A DNA stretch of 64,000 nt, taken from NCBI GenBank assembly GCA_965216585.1, contig CBDCGC010000003.1, forward strand, positions 3,286,001 through 3,350,000, given 5' to 3'. The position numbers were made by a program, and so were the translations under genes. The DNA is from CADEER01 sp965216585. Lineage in GTDB: Bacteria; Desulfobacterota; Binatia; HRBIN30; CADEER01. Shown here one piece after another: positions 26,239 through 34,186 of this stretch. The first letter of the stretch is position 1; the number at the start of each line of letters is the position of its first letter. The notes beneath the pieces were generated by a model. The model made no database searches. It worked only from the letters and a program-made list of their open reading frames with translations, and was not told the origin of the DNA.

Positions 26239-26895
26239 ATGGCAGCACGGGGGGATCGTCGGCGGCGCGGCCGGCGGCGCGGCGGCGGCGCCTACGTTCG
26301 CAAGGACGGGTTCTACCGCCGCGCCAAGGAAGAGGGGTATCGCTCGCGCGCCGCTTACAAGTTGCTCGAGGCCGACGAGAAATATCGGTTGATACCGCGC
26401 CGCGGCCGCGTGTTGGACCTCGGCTGTTGGCCGGGGGGCTGGTTGCAAGTAGCGGTCGCGCTCGCCGGCGAGGGTGGTTGCATCGTTGGCGTCGACCTGC
26501 GCGAGACCGAGGAAGTGCCGGGCGCCGTCGCACTGTGCGGAGATGTGGAAGACAGCGGCTTCCGCGCGACTCTCGCCGAGCATACACGCGGTGGAAAATT
26601 CGACGTCATTCTTGCCGATCTGGCTCCCTCGCTGAGCGGTGTTCGCGCCCGCGACGAAGCTCAGGCGGCCGCACTCAACGAGACGACACTGTCGGTCGCC
26701 GATAGCTTGCTGGCGCCGCGCGGGTGCCTGTTCATGAAAACGTTCATGAACAGCGAGACCGAGGGCATTTTGCGCCTCGCCCGCGGGCTCTTCGCCTCGG
26801 TGCGGCTGACCAGCTTGGATGCCAGCCGTAAGGGTTCGTCGGAACACTACCTGATCGGACGCGAGCGACGATCGCCGACAGAATCGGCTGACTAG
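26239..26895 (+). CDS. rlmE: RlmE/FtsJ-type 23S rRNA 2'-O-methyltransferase
   Basis: This 218-residue SAM-dependent methyltransferase modifies a uridine of 23S rRNA (U2552 in E. coli). The catalytic K-D-K-E tetrad is visible: lysine in SRAAYKLLEAD, aspartate in LADLAPSLSG, lysine in FMKTFMN and glutamate in SSEHYLIG. SAM motif I is VLDLGCWPGGWLQVA. I chose ATG 26239, which begins with a basic GRRRGG tail. The frame is open from 25921 but those residues overlap the divergent exported-protein gene. Confidence 0.93.
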   Translation: MAARGDRRRRGRRRGGGAYVRKDGFYRRAKEEGYRSRAAYKLLEADEKYRLIPRRGRVLDLGCWPGGWLQVAVALAGEGGCIVGVDLRETEEVPGAVALCGDVEDSGFRATLAEHTRGGKFDVILADLAPSLSGVRARDEAQAAALNETTLSVADSLLAPRGCLFMKTFMNSETEGILRLARGLFASVRLTSLDASRKGSSEHYLIGRERRSPTESAD

Positions 26896-26946
26896 CAAGT
26901 TTGTATACTTGAAGACTATCGCCAGCTCGGGTAGGGTGGGGGTTCG

Positions 26947-27174
26947 ATGTCTGGCTCGCGACAGATCGGACCGCCGCACCCCGGCCCATGGTCGACTCCA
27001 GGAATCCCATCTGGGGGGATAGGAGTGCCGCATCCCGGACCAGTGGCGCCGAGGACACCGCTTCCCGGCATGCGGCCACCCCACCCCGGGCCACGACCGC
27101 CGCGGCCGCCGTCGTTTCCGCCCCCGTTCCCCGGCCAGCGCCGGCCCTGGGGAACGCCGACCGGCAAAATCTAA
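26947..27174 (+). CDS. Possible small proline-rich protein with three HPGP repeats
   Basis: This 75-residue frame is rich in Pro and Gly and contains PPHPGP, VPHPGP and PPHPGP. The three DNA copies differ only at third codon positions on this strand (CCGCACCCCGGC, CCGCATCCCGGA, CCCCACCCCGGG), which supports plus-strand coding. GGTGGGGGT lies just upstream of the ATG and a TATACT box at 26904-26909. The opposite strand is also open with Gly-rich repeats. No membrane segment or signal peptide is seen. Function is unknown. Confidence 0.4.
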   Translation: MSGSRQIGPPHPGPWSTPGIPSGGIGVPHPGPVAPRTPLPGMRPPHPGPRPPRPPSFPPPFPGQRRPWGTPTGKI

Positions 27175-27529
27175 ACGGTCGCGCGACATGTGGCGCGGCA
27201 CCTGCTCGGAGGGGTGCTTGAAATCGGCCCGCAACTTGGCAGATGACCTGTCACATAGTAGGGGATTCGACAATTTCGTGCCAGAAGATGGTTATTTCTG
27301 TGCCGGGCCATGCTGTTTCGAGCGACAAATCATGTAGCCAGTCTCAAGTTCAGGGCGAGGCCACACTTGGCCTGGATTTCGCTTTCTTGAGCAGTCGGCC
27401 AAGGGGTGGACACCAAAGGGTGTGAGAATCAAAGGCTGATGGAGATTAGATCAACCCCAAAATTGGGCTTATGGAACGTTATGCGGTGTGATATGCGAGA
27501 GCGGGGCAAAATGAAAGGTATTCGTTGAA
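27175..27529. other. Leader region before the pilM operon
   Basis: No credible gene is seen in these 355 bp. The region holds the sigma-54-like promoter at 27367-27384 and a small CCCAA-AA-TTGGG inverted repeat about 70 bp upstream of pilM. Base composition is more AT-rich than the flanking genes, as expected for a regulatory leader. Confidence 0.6.
27367..27384 (+). promoter_or_regulatory. Sigma-54-type promoter upstream of pilMNOPQ
   Basis: TTGGCCTGGATTTCGCTT has the invariant GG (27369-27370) and GC (27381-27382) separated by exactly 10 nt. It matches TTGGCACGnnnnTTGCTT at 11 of 14 defined positions. Transcription would start near 27394, leaving a leader of about 135 nt before pilM. A sigma-54 activator gene lies at 39.6-41.2 kb. 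No enhancer site was identified. Confidence 0.55.
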
Positions 27530-28642
27530 ATGGCGGCAATGCCAGGTGGAGTAAAACGCCTTTTCACATCGTCGCTGGGAGACCTCAACCCTTTCAAGCG
27601 CGAGGAGAACTACCTCAGTGTCGACATCGGCTCGAGCTCGATCAAAGTGATCGAGGCGCGCACGGGGACGCAGGGCTTGGAGGTGCTCGGCTACGGTTCG
27701 GTGGTCACACCGTCGGCGGCGATTCACAGTAATATGGTGATCGAGCCGGATCTGGTTGCGCAATCACTGCGCAGCCTCATCGAGCAGAAGGGGATCCGCG
27801 CACGCAAGGCGGTGACGGCGGTGCCGGGACCGGCGGTGATGATCAAACGGGTCAAGCTGCCCAACCAGAGTCCGCAGGAGACCGAGCAGGCGGTCATGCA
27901 GGAGGCGCGCAACTTCATCCCGGAGGAGCTCGACAACGTCAACCTCGACTACCAGATCATTGGTGAGGCGGTCGAGGAAGCCGACGAGGTCGAGGTGCTG
28001 ATGGCGGCGGCCAAGAAGGACATCGTCAACAGCTATGCCGACACCCTGCGCGAGGCGGGGCTCAGCCCGGTCGTCGTCGACGTCGACTACTTTGCGCTCG
28101 ACAACATGTACGAGCTCAACTACGACCCCCTCGAAAATCAGGTGGCAGCGCTGGTCAACATCGGCGCCCGCTATTCATCGATCAACATTCTGAAAGAAGG
28201 GCGTTCGACCTTCACCGGCGACGTGCCGGTCGGCGGCCGGGACATCTCGGAAGCGCTGGTGCGGGACCTCGGGGTTCCGCTCGACGAAGCCGAGCGCATC
28301 AAGATGGGAGTTGCCAGCGGTGACTTCGACGAAGAGCAGATCAGCATGGCCCTGATCCCCGCCGTCGATGCGTTGATCGAGGAAGTTCACTATGCGCTTT
28401 CCTTCTTTTGGACCGCTGCGACGGATGAGCGCATTGATGTTCTCTACGTCAGCGGTGGTGGCGCGCAGACCCCGGAGCTCGCCAACCGGCTGGCCGAACG
28501 AGCCGAGGCACCGGTCGAGGTCAGCGATCCTTTCGGACGCATCTTGATCGATGACAACGTCGACATCGCCGGACTGCGGCGCCGAGCGTCTGAGTTCGCC
28601 ATCGCGATGGGACTCGCGGTGAGGAGGCCGGTGGACAAATGA
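27530..28642 (+). CDS. pilM: Type IV pilus assembly protein PilM
   Basis: PilM is a cytoplasmic actin-like ATPase that binds the PilN tail and helps align the pilus machine. This 370-residue protein carries phosphate motif VDIGSSSIKVIEA, a VNIGARYSSINI phosphate 2 segment and the C-terminal SGGGAQTPELANRLAERAEA. The first ATG is used with AAAGG about 11 nt upstream. It begins the pilMNOPQ operon and overlaps pilN by 4 bp (ATGA). Confidence 0.95.
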   Translation: MAAMPGGVKRLFTSSLGDLNPFKREENYLSVDIGSSSIKVIEARTGTQGLEVLGYGSVVTPSAAIHSNMVIEPDLVAQSLRSLIEQKGIRARKAVTAVPGPAVMIKRVKLPNQSPQETEQAVMQEARNFIPEELDNVNLDYQIIGEAVEEADEVEVLMAAAKKDIVNSYADTLREAGLSPVVVDVDYFALDNMYELNYDPLENQVAALVNIGARYSSINILKEGRSTFTGDVPVGGRDISEALVRDLGVPLDEAERIKMGVASGDFDEEQISMALIPAVDALIEEVHYALSFFWTAATDERIDVLYVSGGGAQTPELANRLAERAEAPVEVSDPFGRILIDDNVDIAGLRRRASEFAIAMGLAVRRPVDK

Positions 28643-29277
28643 TTCGCATCAATCTTCTGCCGCTGCGCGAAGCCGAGCTGTCGGCCGGCCGGCGCAACCA
28701 GGTATCCCTGGTGGCGTTGGGCGCGACGATCTCAGCCCTCATCATGATCGTGCCGTACATGATCCAGGGACGCCAACTGGCTTCGATCGAGCGCGAAACG
28801 GAAAGAGTACAGGAGGAGACGCTGGTCTACTCCAAGAAAGTTGCAGAGGTGCGCAACCTCGAGCAACTCCGCGCCGATGTGCAGGCGAAGCTCGAGGTGA
28901 TTCAGGATCTCAACGACAAGCGCGTCGGACCGGCACGCGTGCTGCGCGATCTGAGCAAGGCGACGCCGGAGAATCTGTGGCTCCTCGATTTCAACGAGGG
29001 CAACGCCAACGCGACTCTCACGGGAATGGCGTTGGACAACGAGACGATCGCCCGCTTCATGCGTCAGCTTTCGGCGTCGGAGTATTTCACTGCGGTGGAC
29101 TTGGTCGAGACGTCACGCCGGACGAGCAACTTGCCGAAGAGCAGCGGTGCTCCGCTTTCGTTTACCCGGTTCATCGTCAAGTCGACGATCGACTACTTCG
29201 GTCGCAATGGTCAACAGAATGAAGAAGGCGACGACAAGGTCAAGGCGGCGGCCCAGGGCGGGGAGAAGAACGCATGA
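28639..29277 (+). CDS. pilN: Type IV pilus assembly protein PilN
   Basis: This 212-residue inner-membrane protein begins with the conserved cytoplasmic INLLPLREAE that docks onto PilM. A single membrane helix (VSLVALGATISALIMIVPYM) is followed by a coiled coil (IERETERVQEETLVYSKK) and a periplasmic ferredoxin-like domain. The pilM and pilO genes each overlap it by 4 bp, so the operon is translationally coupled. Confidence 0.94.
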   Translation: MIRINLLPLREAELSAGRRNQVSLVALGATISALIMIVPYMIQGRQLASIERETERVQEETLVYSKKVAEVRNLEQLRADVQAKLEVIQDLNDKRVGPARVLRDLSKATPENLWLLDFNEGNANATLTGMALDNETIARFMRQLSASEYFTAVDLVETSRRTSNLPKSSGAPLSFTRFIVKSTIDYFGRNGQQNEEGDDKVKAAAQGGEKNA

Positions 29278-29903
29278 ACGATCTCGTTGATCGCTTGATG
29301 TCGCTGCCGGTTCGCCAGCGTGTGCTGATGCTGGTCGGATTGGTTTTCCTGGTCTTCTTTCTCTACGCCTACCTCATCTACTGGCCCCGTCTCGATGCCA
29401 TTGCGCAAAAGCGTGCCGATCTCGAGGCGAAGATCGAGCTTCTGAACAAACAAAAGGCGCTGGCCGCCAATCTCGGCAAGGCCAAGCAGGATCTGCAGGA
29501 CTTGCGCGCGGCGCTGCGGAAAGCGGTGGCGCAGCTTCCCGATACGAAAGAGATTCCCGATTTGCTCAGTGGCATCTCGGCTGTCGCTAGAGAATCGGGT
29601 CTCGAAATCGCTCAGTTTCGCCAGCGCCCCGAGGTCTACCAAGATTTCTACGCCGAAGTACCCGTCGAGATTCTCGTGCGCGGTACCTACTTTCAGGTCG
29701 AGGAGTTTCTCAATCAGGTCTCGCAGCTCACGCGAATCGTCAACGTGAGAGACATCGGCATGAAGGGGCCCAACGTCGTCGAGGAAGAGCCGGTCAAGTT
29801 GCAGACGTCGTGCTCGGCCACGACCTTCCGCTTTCTCGATGAGGAAGAGCGCGAGCGAATTCGCAAGGAGCGCGAGGCGAAGGAGAAAGGACGGAGGCGG
29901 TGA
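29274..29903 (+). CDS. pilO: Type IV pilus assembly protein PilO
   Basis: This 209-residue inner-membrane partner of PilN has a membrane helix near residues 17-40 (LMLVGLVFLVFFLYAYLIYW), a periplasmic coiled coil (LEAKIELLNKQKALAANLGK) and a globular domain containing VEILVRGTYFQVEEFLNQ. The chain ends in a charged Glu/Arg/Lys stretch. Its stop is adjacent to the pilP start. Confidence 0.94.
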   Translation: MNDLVDRLMSLPVRQRVLMLVGLVFLVFFLYAYLIYWPRLDAIAQKRADLEAKIELLNKQKALAANLGKAKQDLQDLRAALRKAVAQLPDTKEIPDLLSGISAVARESGLEIAQFRQRPEVYQDFYAEVPVEILVRGTYFQVEEFLNQVSQLTRIVNVRDIGMKGPNVVEEEPVKLQTSCSATTFRFLDEEERERIRKEREAKEKGRRR

Positions 29904-30487
29904 TGCAGGCGGCGATCGTCATTGCAACCCTGTTGGCGAGCGGCTTGGCCGTTGCCCAGGAGCGGGCCGGGCAGGTTGAGCCGCAAGCGCGACCTGCCGT
30001 CGAGCACGCTTCGTTGCGGCCACTCGAAGGCGATGTGGCGCCACCGGTGGCGCCGGCGTTGCCTCCCGACTTGCCGCCGCGCTTGACGCCGGAACAACTC
30101 GGCTCGCCGACCACGGCACCGTCGCGCGAACGGGACGCTGGTCCGCGCGAACGCGATCCGTTTCGGCCTTTCACGCTCGATCTGCAACCACAGGAAACGG
30201 TCGACGAGACGTTTCTCACGCCGTTGCAGCGCTATGATCTGCAGCAGCTCACAGTGGTTGGTGTCGTGCTCGATCTCGAGCCGCCGCGGGCCATGGTGCA
30301 GGACGATGCTGGGATGGGGTACATCGTCACGCCCGGAACGTTGATCGGCCGGCGCAACGGTGTGGTTACGGACGTTCAGCAGCGACAGATCATCGTCGAA
30401 GAGACGTACGTCGACTACTACGGCCGCGAACAGGTGCACAAGGCGGTCTTGGCAATGCCAAAGGATGAGGAAGCGGCGAAGAAGTAG
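29903..30487 (+). CDS. pilP: Type IV pilus assembly protein PilP
   Basis: This 194-residue periplasmic protein links the PilNO complex to the secretin. I use ATG 29903, five bases after GGAGG, though GTG 29900 is possible. It has a signal peptide (AAIVIATLLASGLAVAQ) but no lipobox cysteine, unlike PilP lipoproteins. A Pro/Glu-rich linker precedes the domain RERDPFRPFTLDL, LTVVGVVLDLEPPRAMVQDD and GYIVTPGTLIGRRNGVV. Confidence 0.9.
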   Translation: MQAAIVIATLLASGLAVAQERAGQVEPQARPAVEHASLRPLEGDVAPPVAPALPPDLPPRLTPEQLGSPTTAPSRERDAGPRERDPFRPFTLDLQPQETVDETFLTPLQRYDLQQLTVVGVVLDLEPPRAMVQDDAGMGYIVTPGTLIGRRNGVVTDVQQRQIIVEETYVDYYGREQVHKAVLAMPKDEEAAKK

Positions 30488-30592
30488 CGCTATCGCCGCC
30501 GCCGAGTGGGGCGAAATCAAGGGATCAACCCGTCGACGACGGTGTTGGTTTGCTCGAAGCAGTGGGTAGGAACCGGAGGCTCAGGAGAGATG

Positions 30593-32908
30593 ATGATGCG
30601 ACGGGTCAGTGGGTTGGGTGTTGCGATCAAGGCATTGACGGTGGGGGCCGTCTTCATGTTGTCGGCTTGTGCCCCCAAGCCACCTTTGCTCGAAGAGGAG
30701 TCGACCCGCACCCAGGTGAGTGCGCCGGTGGCAGCGCCACCCGTTCTCGGGGGTGTAGAGGCGACCGCGCCGGTCGGAGAGCTCGAAGTGCGCGAAGTGC
30801 GCATTATCGAAGACAACGGCCAGCAGGGTGTGTTTGCCAAGCTGACCGGACCGCCGCGCGATGTCTCGTACATTACTTTGGACAACCCGAGCCGCTTGGT
30901 GATCGAGCTCTACGGCACGACGCCCGGTGATATCGCTTCACAGCGCTTTCCGGTTGACAACGAGCTCATCGATCAGATTCAGATGGGTAGCGACAGCGGC
31001 AAGATTCGTTTGACCATCCGCATGCGCGGCTCCTCGGTGCCGCCGTACACGGTCGACAGCTTGAGCGACACCCTCGTAGCCTTCATCGGTGAGCCACAGG
31101 GAACGCTTCAGCCGGTGAGTGAGCAGGTCGTCTTCACCGACCGGCCGCTTCCGGGGACGGCGGAGCCGGCGGTCGCGGTGGCGCAAGTGCCTGCGAGCGA
31201 GCCTTCTGCCGCGGTTGCGCCGGGGATCCGCGTTTCTCCCGGGGTTGGAGCGTCCGTCAGCCGCGCACCGGTTGTTTCGATTTTTCAGGATCGCGAGCCC
31301 ATCGTCATTCCACCGAGTGAGGTGGCTCCCGCGCCCGTTCGGGAAGTGGCGGGTGTGGAAGGCGTTCGGTTGCCAACGTTAGAGCCGCAGCCGCCCGTGC
31401 CGGCTGATCAGGTGGGGACCTTTTCAGGCTCTCTTTTCGGCAGGCGCAACAACAAGGCTTACTACGGCCAGCCAGTCTCGTTGGATCTGAAGGATGCCGA
31501 CATCCACAATGTGCTGCGCTTGTTGGCGGATGTCAGCAATTTGAACATCGTCGCCACTGACGACGTGCAGGGAACCATCACCCTGCGCCTTTTTGACGTT
31601 CCATGGGACCAGGCGCTCGACATCGTTTTGCAGGTGCAGAGCCTCGAGAGCGAGCGCGAAGGAAACGTCGTGCGCATCTCGACGATCAAGCGCTTGCGTG
31701 AGGAACGCGAGGAGATCGCCAAGGCGCAAGAAGCGGCCCGCGAAATCGAGCCCCTCGAAGTCGCATACCTGCGCGTGCACTATCACAAGGCGAAGCTCGT
31801 TGCCGATCTGATCAGCGGTGCGGCGCGTTCGAATCCACAGGGCGGCGGTCGCAGTGGTGGTGGCGGTAGTGGCACTGTTGGAGTCGGCAACAACCAACTC
31901 GACGAGATTGGTGTTCTCACCAGCCGCGGTAGTGTCATGGTGGACGAGTTCACCAACACCCTCATCGTGCGCGATGTGCGCAAGGGCATTGAGTCGTCGC
32001 GCGATCTCGTTCGCCGCCTCGACATCCAAATACCGCAAGTACTGATCGAGTCGAGTATCGTCGAAGCATCGACGGACTTCGCGCGCGACCTGGGTGTGCA
32101 GTGGGGGTACAACGCCAACATCGGCCCGAACACCGGGACGAGCACTGGGGAGAACTTCCCCGGTACTGTCAACTTTGGTGGCAGTGGCTTGGGCGTGGGA
32201 TCGGGTGGCGTCCCATTCTTGTTTGATTTCCCCGCCAACGTTGGCGGTGATGCCGGCGGCGCCGCGCTCGATCTCGCTCTCGGTTCGATCAACGGCGCGC
32301 AGGCGCTCAACATGCGCCTCACGGCGTTGGAGGAAAAAGGCAAGGGGCGTGTCGTATCGCGGCCGCGCGTGGTGACGCTCAACAACATACCGGCGACGAT
32401 TCAGAGCCTCACGGTACTGCGCGTGCGCTTGCCGGGCACGGGCACGGTCATCAACACCGGTGCCGGTGGTGCCGCGGGTGCCGGCCAGAGTGCGACCGAG
32501 AAGATCGAAACCGGCATTACACTCAAAGTGACACCCCAGGTTTCAGGAGATGGATTCATTCTGCTCGACATGTTCGCCAAGTCGAGCCAGGCGGACTTCG
32601 CCCGTCAGGTCGACGGCATTCCGACCGAGGTGACGCGCCAGTCCAACTCGCAGGTGTTGGTGCGAGATGGGCAGACCGTCGTGCTCGGTGGGATCTACCG
32701 CGACAACGATGCCGTGGCGCAGAGTGGCCTGCCGTTTTTCGATCAGCTTCCCGGGATTTCGTGGCTCTTCTCCTCGAGCTCGCGGATCAAACGGCGTGAG
32801 GATTTGTTGGTGTTCATTACGCCGCGAGTGATTGGGCCGTACCGCGCCAAGAGCTTGCCGAACGCGTCGCAGTTGTGGATGCAGCGCCACGGCGGTGGTG
32901 CCGGCTGA
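30593..32908 (+). CDS. pilQ: Type IV pilus secretin PilQ
   Basis: PilQ forms the outer-membrane ring through which the pilus passes. ATG 30593, with AGGAG 5 nt upstream, gives 771 residues; adjacent ATGs at 30590 and 30596 are alternatives. It has a signal peptide with lipobox LSAC, one AMIN domain (about residues 60-150), an STN/N0 domain (YGQPVSLDLKDADIHNVLRLLA) and an N1 domain. A Gly-rich insert (GGGRSGGGGSGTVGVG) interrupts N1. The secretin core shows RPRVVTLNN, ITLKVTPQVS and VLGGIYRD. The N-terminal extension is Pro/Val-rich. aroK starts 37 bp downstream. Confidence 0.95.
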   Translation: MMRRVSGLGVAIKALTVGAVFMLSACAPKPPLLEEESTRTQVSAPVAAPPVLGGVEATAPVGELEVREVRIIEDNGQQGVFAKLTGPPRDVSYITLDNPSRLVIELYGTTPGDIASQRFPVDNELIDQIQMGSDSGKIRLTIRMRGSSVPPYTVDSLSDTLVAFIGEPQGTLQPVSEQVVFTDRPLPGTAEPAVAVAQVPASEPSAAVAPGIRVSPGVGASVSRAPVVSIFQDREPIVIPPSEVAPAPVREVAGVEGVRLPTLEPQPPVPADQVGTFSGSLFGRRNNKAYYGQPVSLDLKDADIHNVLRLLADVSNLNIVATDDVQGTITLRLFDVPWDQALDIVLQVQSLESEREGNVVRISTIKRLREEREEIAKAQEAAREIEPLEVAYLRVHYHKAKLVADLISGAARSNPQGGGRSGGGGSGTVGVGNNQLDEIGVLTSRGSVMVDEFTNTLIVRDVRKGIESSRDLVRRLDIQIPQVLIESSIVEASTDFARDLGVQWGYNANIGPNTGTSTGENFPGTVNFGGSGLGVGSGGVPFLFDFPANVGGDAGGAALDLALGSINGAQALNMRLTALEEKGKGRVVSRPRVVTLNNIPATIQSLTVLRVRLPGTGTVINTGAGGAAGAGQSATEKIETGITLKVTPQVSGDGFILLDMFAKSSQADFARQVDGIPTEVTRQSNSQVLVRDGQTVVLGGIYRDNDAVAQSGLPFFDQLPGISWLFSSSSRIKRREDLLVFITPRVIGPYRAKSLPNASQLWMQRHGGGAG

Positions 32909-32945
32909 GTCTGAGGGCGGAGCGCCTCTTAACTGACGGATTGGG

Positions 32946-33461
32946 ATGACGACTGTGGTGATCACCGGATTCATGGGGACGGGAAAAACCAGTGTCGGTC
33001 GAGCTTTGGCGGAACGGCTACAGGTTCCGTTCGTCGACACCGATGACCTCGTCGAAGTCAGCGAGGGCAAAGTCGTGAGTCGAATCTTCGCCGAGGATGG
33101 AGAAGCGTCGTTTCGCCGCGCAGAAAAACGAGCGATCCGGGCCGCTCTGAAGGTTGCGGATGCCGTCGTTGCAACAGGTGGTGGCGCGGTGTTGGACGCA
33201 GACAACCGCGGGCGCATGAAGGCTGCGGCGCCGTTGATTTGTCTGACGGCGCGAGCGGAAGTGATCGAGCAGAGGACGCTGCAACAGGGTGCCACTCGCC
33301 CATTATTGTCGGCTGCGGACCGCCGCCGGCAGATTGAAGGCCTACTGGCCGATCGCGCCGAGGCGTACGCCGAGGCGGATGTGCAAATCGATGTATCGGA
33401 CCGGTCGGTGACCGCTCTGGTGGATGAAATTGTGGAGTTGATCGGGAAAGCGAAATCATGA
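32946..33461 (+). CDS. aroK: Shikimate kinase
   Basis: This 171-residue enzyme phosphorylates shikimate. The Walker A loop is GFMGTGKTSVG; shikimate-binding DTDDLVE and ATGGGAVLD follow; the lid is in ATRPLLSAADRRRQIE. It follows pilQ, as in many proteobacteria where aroK and aroB share the pil operon. Here aroB is instead 10 kb away on the other strand. The next gene overlaps its stop by 4 bp (ATGA). Confidence 0.95.
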   Translation: MTTVVITGFMGTGKTSVGRALAERLQVPFVDTDDLVEVSEGKVVSRIFAEDGEASFRRAEKRAIRAALKVADAVVATGGGAVLDADNRGRMKAAAPLICLTARAEVIEQRTLQQGATRPLLSAADRRRQIEGLLADRAEAYAEADVQIDVSDRSVTALVDEIVELIGKAKS

Positions 33462-34114
33462 GCAAGAGCATGGAGGCAAAGATGCGGTGGTTGCGAGGAG
33501 CAGGTCTAACGGTAGTCGCGCTCTCTCTGTTGGTTGGGTGTGGTTCGGATCGGCAGGAAACGCTGCAGTTGATGCGTTTCATCGATCCCGTCGACAGTCA
33601 GCCGGATGCCGTCGGTGGAACACTGGCGCAGATCGATGTCTGTCAGAGCATCTGCACAGGAGGTGGAGGCGGTGGCGGAGGTGGAGGCGAAGACATGCCC
33701 GAGCCGTTCTCGTCGACACAGTCGGCCGCCGTGCTGTTGAACCGCGGCAAGTCGGACGTGTTCATCGATCGAATCGATGTCGCGTACCCCAACGGCGGTT
33801 TCGAGCCGCAGAGTGCGCAAATCCTCGGCGGCGCTGCGATCATTGGCGGCCGTTGTGCGGGAACCGGGTTGTCGTGCTCGAGCGCCAACGACTGCCTGGG
33901 GCTTGCCTGCGTAACGCAGGAGACGACGGTTCCCTTTCTACTCTTCCCCCTCGAATACAAGGCCATTTTGGCCGGCGGCTGCACGACCGGTTTCGAGCCG
34001 TTTCTCGTGCAGTCGGTGGTGACGATTTCCGGACGTGACGGCAGTGGCGAGCGTTTTTCGGTCGGCGGTGGGATCACCTTGGAGCTGGCGAACTTCGACA
34101 ACTGCGACAACTGA
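33458..34114 (+). CDS. Small lipoprotein with Gly tract and CX6CX5CX4C motif
   Basis: I do not recognise this 218-residue protein. It has a signal peptide with lipobox LVGC (about residue 28), then a run of ten glycines. A cysteine motif follows, CAGTGLSCSSANDCLGLAC, spaced X6, X5 and X4. The C-terminal region is beta-rich (VVTISGRDGSGERFSVGGG). It overlaps aroK and precedes the giant Ig-like lipoprotein, which carries the same cysteine pattern. The pair probably act together at the outer-membrane surface, which is an inference. Confidence 0.65.
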   Translation: MSKSMEAKMRWLRGAGLTVVALSLLVGCGSDRQETLQLMRFIDPVDSQPDAVGGTLAQIDVCQSICTGGGGGGGGGGEDMPEPFSSTQSAAVLLNRGKSDVFIDRIDVAYPNGGFEPQSAQILGGAAIIGGRCAGTGLSCSSANDCLGLACVTQETTVPFLLFPLEYKAILAGGCTTGFEPFLVQSVVTISGRDGSGERFSVGGGITLELANFDNCDN

Positions 34115-34186
34115 TCGCCGCTGGCGATGTCCGGTGACTTCAGCATGAGAGAAGCGAGATCAATGGATCGATCGGGAGGTTTTAGG

